A DNA stretch of 25,305 bases, taken from positions 1 to 25,305 of the IMG/VR virus record IMGVR_UViG_3300021373_001110. One strand, 5' to 3'. The notes under the pieces are model-generated. The model was not told the origin of the DNA, did no database searches, and saw nothing but the letters and a program-made list of their open reading frames with translations. The DNA comes from a virus. Shown here piece after piece: positions 21,600 to 25,305 of the stretch. Numbering within the stretch: the first letter of the stretch is position 1; each line of letters starts with the position of its first letter. A program made the translations under genes and the position numbers.

Positions 21600-24500
21600 T
21601 TGCGCTTACCTCACTAGCTTGGCTTAGTGGTGATGGCAGGGCCTGTACAGAATCACGTACAGCACTTCTACCAAAACCAAAGTCTTTAATACCATATGCA
21701 GCCAGGATAGATAAACCAGCATATCCAAGTCGCGCCAATATTTCTTTTCGCACGCCCTCTGGCATTTGGTTGTATAGCTCCGCTACCGCAGCAGCTTGGT
21801 CAGCAACAGATGCATCACCTGCGTCACCCAGAGCCGTTCCTGGGATGCTTGCGTCACCTTGCAGGGCAATACCAGCTAATCCACCGGCTCTGATTGGCGT
21901 CTCAGTAATTAAAGCCTTTCTGATTGCTGGTGTTACAAACTTGTCAAATACCTCGCCAACACCTTTCTTAAACTGCTTATACTGTGGGCCATCTTTAATA
22001 ATTTCCTCAGACTCCAGCACCCGGTCCAGTCTAGATTTGTTTTCAGCATTTCGGCTTGGGTCTATCACAGATGCAATACTGCCGGCCAAAAACTTCACAG
22101 ACTCTTCAGCCAAATCACCAATTACACCAGTGGCAATTTCTGTGAGATCGACTGCTGGCTGGAACCTGCCTACCTGGTCTAATGGAGACCTGGGCGCACG
22201 CTGTGGCGCTCTAGGCGCAACATCAGCTGGGGGTGTGTCAGCATCAGGTCTACGAAGCAGCTCAGGCGGCTCTGGGCGCACTGTACGGGCTTCCGCTTCA
22301 CCACCTGGGGCAATCATAGCAGCACCGCCTACACCAGCTGTAGCGACTGTTCCAGGATGCATAAACGCAGTAAAGCTTCCTGAGTCTCTGTCTGCCCTAA
22401 TAGCTTCACGGATCTCATCGTTGAGCCTGATGCCATGTACAGGGATTAAGCTGTCAGTGTTGGTTCCATCGCCTTGCACATAGAATGTTTCGACCTTGGC
22501 GCCGTACCGCTTAACCATCTTGTTTAGCTTGTTAACGTAGGTCTTATCATAATACTGGTACATACCCTCGCCGCCGGTCTCGCCTTTCAGCTGCCCGTCA
22601 AAGCCAGTGAAGTCATCAGCGGATCTTAGCTGACCAGTCTTTGGGTCAGTCATTATTTCAATGGCGTTATCTTTGCCAAGGAATCTAACCAGCTCTGTGT
22701 CAATTCGTGCGCCAGGATCTGTATTTCCAGATGTAATCTCATTGCCGTCTTTGTATAGTATTATCTCGTAGCTGTCGCCAGATGGCATTACGCTTACATT
22801 GTCAAAAGTTTTAAGCTGGCGCGATCTAATTGCCTGCTCACGGCCCTGGGTTAATGTTATGAAGTCAAGGTCATCAGTGTTTGCAGCGTTAATAAGGGCT
22901 TTTTTCAGGCCCAGCTCATACCAGCTGCCTTGTAGTGGAACATTTGGTGGCGCTTGTTCTAATTTTCTTATATCGCCTTCTTTGCGGCGTGCTTTTGTGT
23001 AAGCATCCTGGGTTCTTTTCTCTAAGTCCTTGAGCATCGCCTCTGCGGCTTCTTCACCTTGTTCATCCCTTACCGCAGCATACAAACCATCCTTTCTGTA
23101 TCCACCTCTAAACTCTCTAAACTCTTCATGCAGCTTTTGTGCCTCTGCCTCTAAAACAGCCAGCTCTGTCCTTGCTGCTTCTAATTTTGCATCGTTTTCT
23201 GGGCCGCGATATCCTGAATCCCTGGCAGTTTGGTGCAGGTCTGATTGTAATTCGTCAATGTGCAGACTTTCGCCCTGATATGCACCCTTATCACCGACTT
23301 TAGTGAACACTGATCGCTCATTAAGGCGCATATGCATCACAGGGTTTGGATGGTCAGGGTAATGTGCTTGATCAACGAAAGGAATATCATCACTCTCTTT
23401 GAATAGCGTGTCTAGGCGCTTTATCTCCTGGACTGCCGGGGCAACACTAGGGTCGTACTCCGGCGCAAAGTCAAGTGGAGACATTCTGGTATATTTATCG
23501 GCCTTTTTAATTGCCTGGACAACAAGGTCATCGAGCTGCTCAGGGGTTCTGCCGGACAGCTCTTCAGGGGACATAGCAAATCTTCCAAGCTCTGGGCTGC
23601 TTAGAATATTTTTCATTACATCAACTGGGTTATCGCTTTCGCTAAAGACATACCCACTGTTTCTCAAAATATCTGCATTGCTCGCCCAGTTATCCATAGA
23701 GCTTTGCACTTCTTCGGCTTCACGGATAGCAGGGAGCAATTCTTTTCTCTTCTCATTGAGTCGTAGTCTTGCGCTCGGATACTGGAAAATTATTTCCATA
23801 TCGTTTGTTCTTTCGCCAGGCAACACCAGGTCATATTCTGTGTTGGCCCATCTTGGCGCTACATTCTCTTTCATCTCTAGCTGATGGCGCTCTTTCAGCT
23901 CAGCAAATATTTTATCTGCAGCTTCTTTATCTCCCTTGGCCAGCGCATCCTTCATTGGCGCTAAAGCTTGTGGCTCTAAGATACGGAAATAGTCTAGCGC
24001 TGTAGTAGTAGGATCTACCAGCATATCTTCGTAAATCTGATAGGGGTTAGTATTGATAAAATCAATCACTTCCTGTCTGGTAACATCCTGTCGGCCAGCA
24101 AAGTGTTCCCGGATGCCCATAGCTTCCAGCTCAGACTCCTTAACGCCAAACTTGTCTAGCTCGTTCAGGAAAGAGTTAATTGGGCCTGGCTTCTGTCTTA
24201 CAATCTTTTCTGCTACCTGCTGTGGCTTGTTACCAAACCCGGTGATGGGTCCGAAACGTGCGGCTTCTGCTTCTTCAGTGCCACCAAGCGCACCAGCGCC
24301 AACTACAGCGGGAAGTCCAAACCGTACAACAGCACTGCTATAAACAGGATGTAGCTTACCTCTGACAGATATCTCGCCAACTTTTTCACCCAAGGTGACT
24401 GTAGATTTTTCTTTAGTCGGGCGTAAACGCGGCTCAGTTTTCGACTGTTCATATCTGGCAAGGTCTACTCCTTCAGGGAATACCGTTTCCAATGTGTAGT

Positions 24501-25305
24501 AATGGTTCTTGCCATCTTCCACCGATATCAGTGGGAAGTTGCCATCAGGGTTAGGGTTATAGCCGTCAGGAACCTGTGTCCAATTCCAGCCAGCTTTTTT
24601 CTTAAACAGATTTGTTTTGATTTTACGGCCCTTACCTTCAGCTGGTAGCGGGCTGTATTTTTCGCCAACCAAAAACTGTGGCTTACCGTCAGGACCAACA
24701 GATAAGATTGCGTTATCAACTGTGTCACCAGTGATATCTACAAACTGATCTCCTTCCCTGGTTAAGTACCTTCCGCCAGGGGTTGGACCAAATGGGGCAG
24801 TAAATGGCTTGTAAGATTTATCATTGGGGTCGAAGAATCTTTGCGGCGCTGGGAACACGCTTCGCATTTCTGGCTTTGGTTCGCCGAATCCACGCAACTT
24901 TACAGCGGGTGGTTTTCTATCTTCTAGCGCCTGCCTTACTCTATCTTCGTTTTCTGGAGCATAATTAAAATACCCGTCATCATACAGCTTTTGCATCAGA
25001 TCTGGATCACGATTTACCCAAAACTTTGCCCCAGCTGGGGTTAAAAACGGAGATGGCTTGATGGTCAAGCCGGTCATTTCTCCAATAGCATCATACATCT
25101 CGCCGCCGATGCCTAAGCCGCGCAATAGTGGCGCAACCTCAGTATCGTCTGACGACAAAGATTCATCAATATTTTGACGCATAGACGCCTTACCGACAAA
25201 CTTACTTCCAGGGCCGCCATCGCCCTCATACACAAAGAAGTCAGCACTTTCATTACCTGGATCTGCACTGGTAGGGTTGCGGTCAATCTTGTACCCACGC
25301 TCTGC
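21589..25305 (-). CDS. Large multidomain phage protein, N-terminus outside window
   Basis: The frame is open from the window edge to the stop at 21589, so at least 1238 residues are visible and the true start lies upstream. A GTG at 25233 is just an internal codon. Visible parts, numbered from that GTG: an extended Pro/Gly-rich region to about 300; an apolar Gly/Ala segment near 24255-24335 ending EEAEA; a helical part; and a block with HIDELQSDLHQ (about 656-666). Further on are GSWYELGLKKALINAAN (about 766-782), GGEGMYQYYDKTYVNKLNK (about 888-906) and KRYGAKVETFYV. These match a recurrent domain of large polyvalent phage proteins (IEEIQSDWHQ / WxELxLKRxLxxAA / GGEGMxxFYDK). A second apolar segment ending GGEAEA lies near 22285-22355. 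Its position before scaffold suggests a co-packaged protein. The catalytic role is unknown. Confidence 0.82.
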   Translation of the reverse strand, partial: AERGYKIDRNPTSADPGNESADFFVYEGDGGPGSKFVGKASMRQNIDESLSSDDTEVAPLLRGLGIGGEMYDAIGEMTGLTIKPSPFLTPAGAKFWVNRDPDLMQKLYDDGYFNYAPENEDRVRQALEDRKPPAVKLRGFGEPKPEMRSVFPAPQRFFDPNDKSYKPFTAPFGPTPGGRYLTREGDQFVDITGDTVDNAILSVGPDGKPQFLVGEKYSPLPAEGKGRKIKTNLFKKKAGWNWTQVPDGYNPNPDGNFPLISVEDGKNHYYTLETVFPEGVDLARYEQSKTEPRLRPTKEKSTVTLGEKVGEISVRGKLHPVYSSAVVRFGLPAVVGAGALGGTEEAEAARFGPITGFGNKPQQVAEKIVRQKPGPINSFLNELDKFGVKESELEAMGIREHFAGRQDVTRQEVIDFINTNPYQIYEDMLVDPTTTALDYFRILEPQALAPMKDALAKGDKEAADKIFAELKERHQLEMKENVAPRWANTEYDLVLPGERTNDMEIIFQYPSARLRLNEKRKELLPAIREAEEVQSSMDNWASNADILRNSGYVFSESDNPVDVMKNILSSPELGRFAMSPEELSGRTPEQLDDLVVQAIKKADKYTRMSPLDFAPEYDPSVAPAVQEIKRLDTLFKESDDIPFVDQAHYPDHPNPVMHMRLNERSVFTKVGDKGAYQGESLHIDELQSDLHQTARDSGYRGPENDAKLEAARTELAVLEAEAQKLHEEFREFRGGYRKDGLYAAVRDEQGEEAAEAMLKDLEKRTQDAYTKARRKEGDIRKLEQAPPNVPLQGSWYELGLKKALINAANTDDLDFITLTQGREQAIRSRQLKTFDNVSVMPSGDSYEIILYKDGNEITSGNTDPGARIDTELVRFLGKDNAIEIMTDPKTGQLRSADDFTGFDGQLKGETGGEGMYQYYDKTYVNKLNKMVKRYGAKVETFYVQGDGTNTDSLIPVHGIRLNDEIREAIRADRDSGSFTAFMHPGTVATAGVGGAAMIAPGGEAEARTVRPEPPELLRRPDADTPPADVAPRAPQRAPRSPLDQVGRFQPAVDLTEIATGVIGDLAEESVKFLAGSIASVIDPSRNAENKSRLDRVLESEEIIKDGPQYKQFKKGVGEVFDKFVTPAIRKALITETPIRAGGLAGIALQGDASIPGTALGDAGDASVADQAAAVAELYNQMPEGVRKEILARLGYAGLSILAAYGIKDFGFGRSAVRDSVQALPSPLSQASEVSANAR

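Noticed and set aside
21770-22483. 237-residue Ser/Ala/Pro-rich open frame on the plus strand
   Set aside because: It is the reverse-strand shadow of the C-terminal region of the large protein; composition is typical of antisense frames and no ribosome-binding site was seen.

Overview
The window is a dense stretch of a tailed double-stranded DNA phage genome (podovirus, P22-like virion architecture). Every supported gene lies on the minus strand, so transcription runs from position 25305 towards 1. It could come from a free virus or a prophage. No integrase, attachment site, bacterial flanking gene, tRNA or CRISPR array is visible. The fibre protein types, the small basic proteins and the holin/M15 cassette resemble those of uncultured marine phages. 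The codon use of the major capsid gene suggests a host with gammaproteobacterium-like codon preferences. Both the habitat and the host are inferences.

Layout in transcription order. (1) 25305-21589: a very large multidomain protein, cut by the window edge. (2) 21599-21225: two small lysine-rich proteins. (3) 21139-18919: scaffolding protein and P22-type coat protein, closed by a strong intrinsic terminator with a UUCG loop. (4) 18849-13733: tail-machine genes, with P22 gp4-like and gp10-like adaptors. Two extra structural-type genes sit between them, and a jelly-roll-type protein plus a small beta protein follow. (5) 13729-13289: a GNAT acetyltransferase. (6) 13286-9240: three genes whose order and sizes match the P22 ejection proteins gp7, gp20 and gp16. 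(7) 9243-5263: a 1326-residue tailspike/fibre whose N-terminus is a P22 tailspike-type head-binding domain. (8) 5221-1849: two small unknown proteins and a lysis region with two holin-like membrane proteins, two signal-peptide proteins of unknown role that overlap out of frame, a membrane-anchored coiled coil and an M15 peptidase endolysin. (9) 1846-1: a sigma70-like promoter directly after the endolysin stop, driving an early-type operon with two unknown proteins, a Rad52-family annealing protein, a PD-(D/E)XK exonuclease and the start of another small gene.

The genes form a head-to-lysis late operon followed by a recombination operon. Most neighbours touch or overlap (TAATG, ATGA, TGATG and TAAATG junctions), which suggests translational coupling. 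No gap exceeds about 100 bases, so there is no long empty stretch to explain. The least explained parts are the large first protein, the pair of exported proteins in the lysis cassette, and the structural genes inserted between gp4 and gp10.
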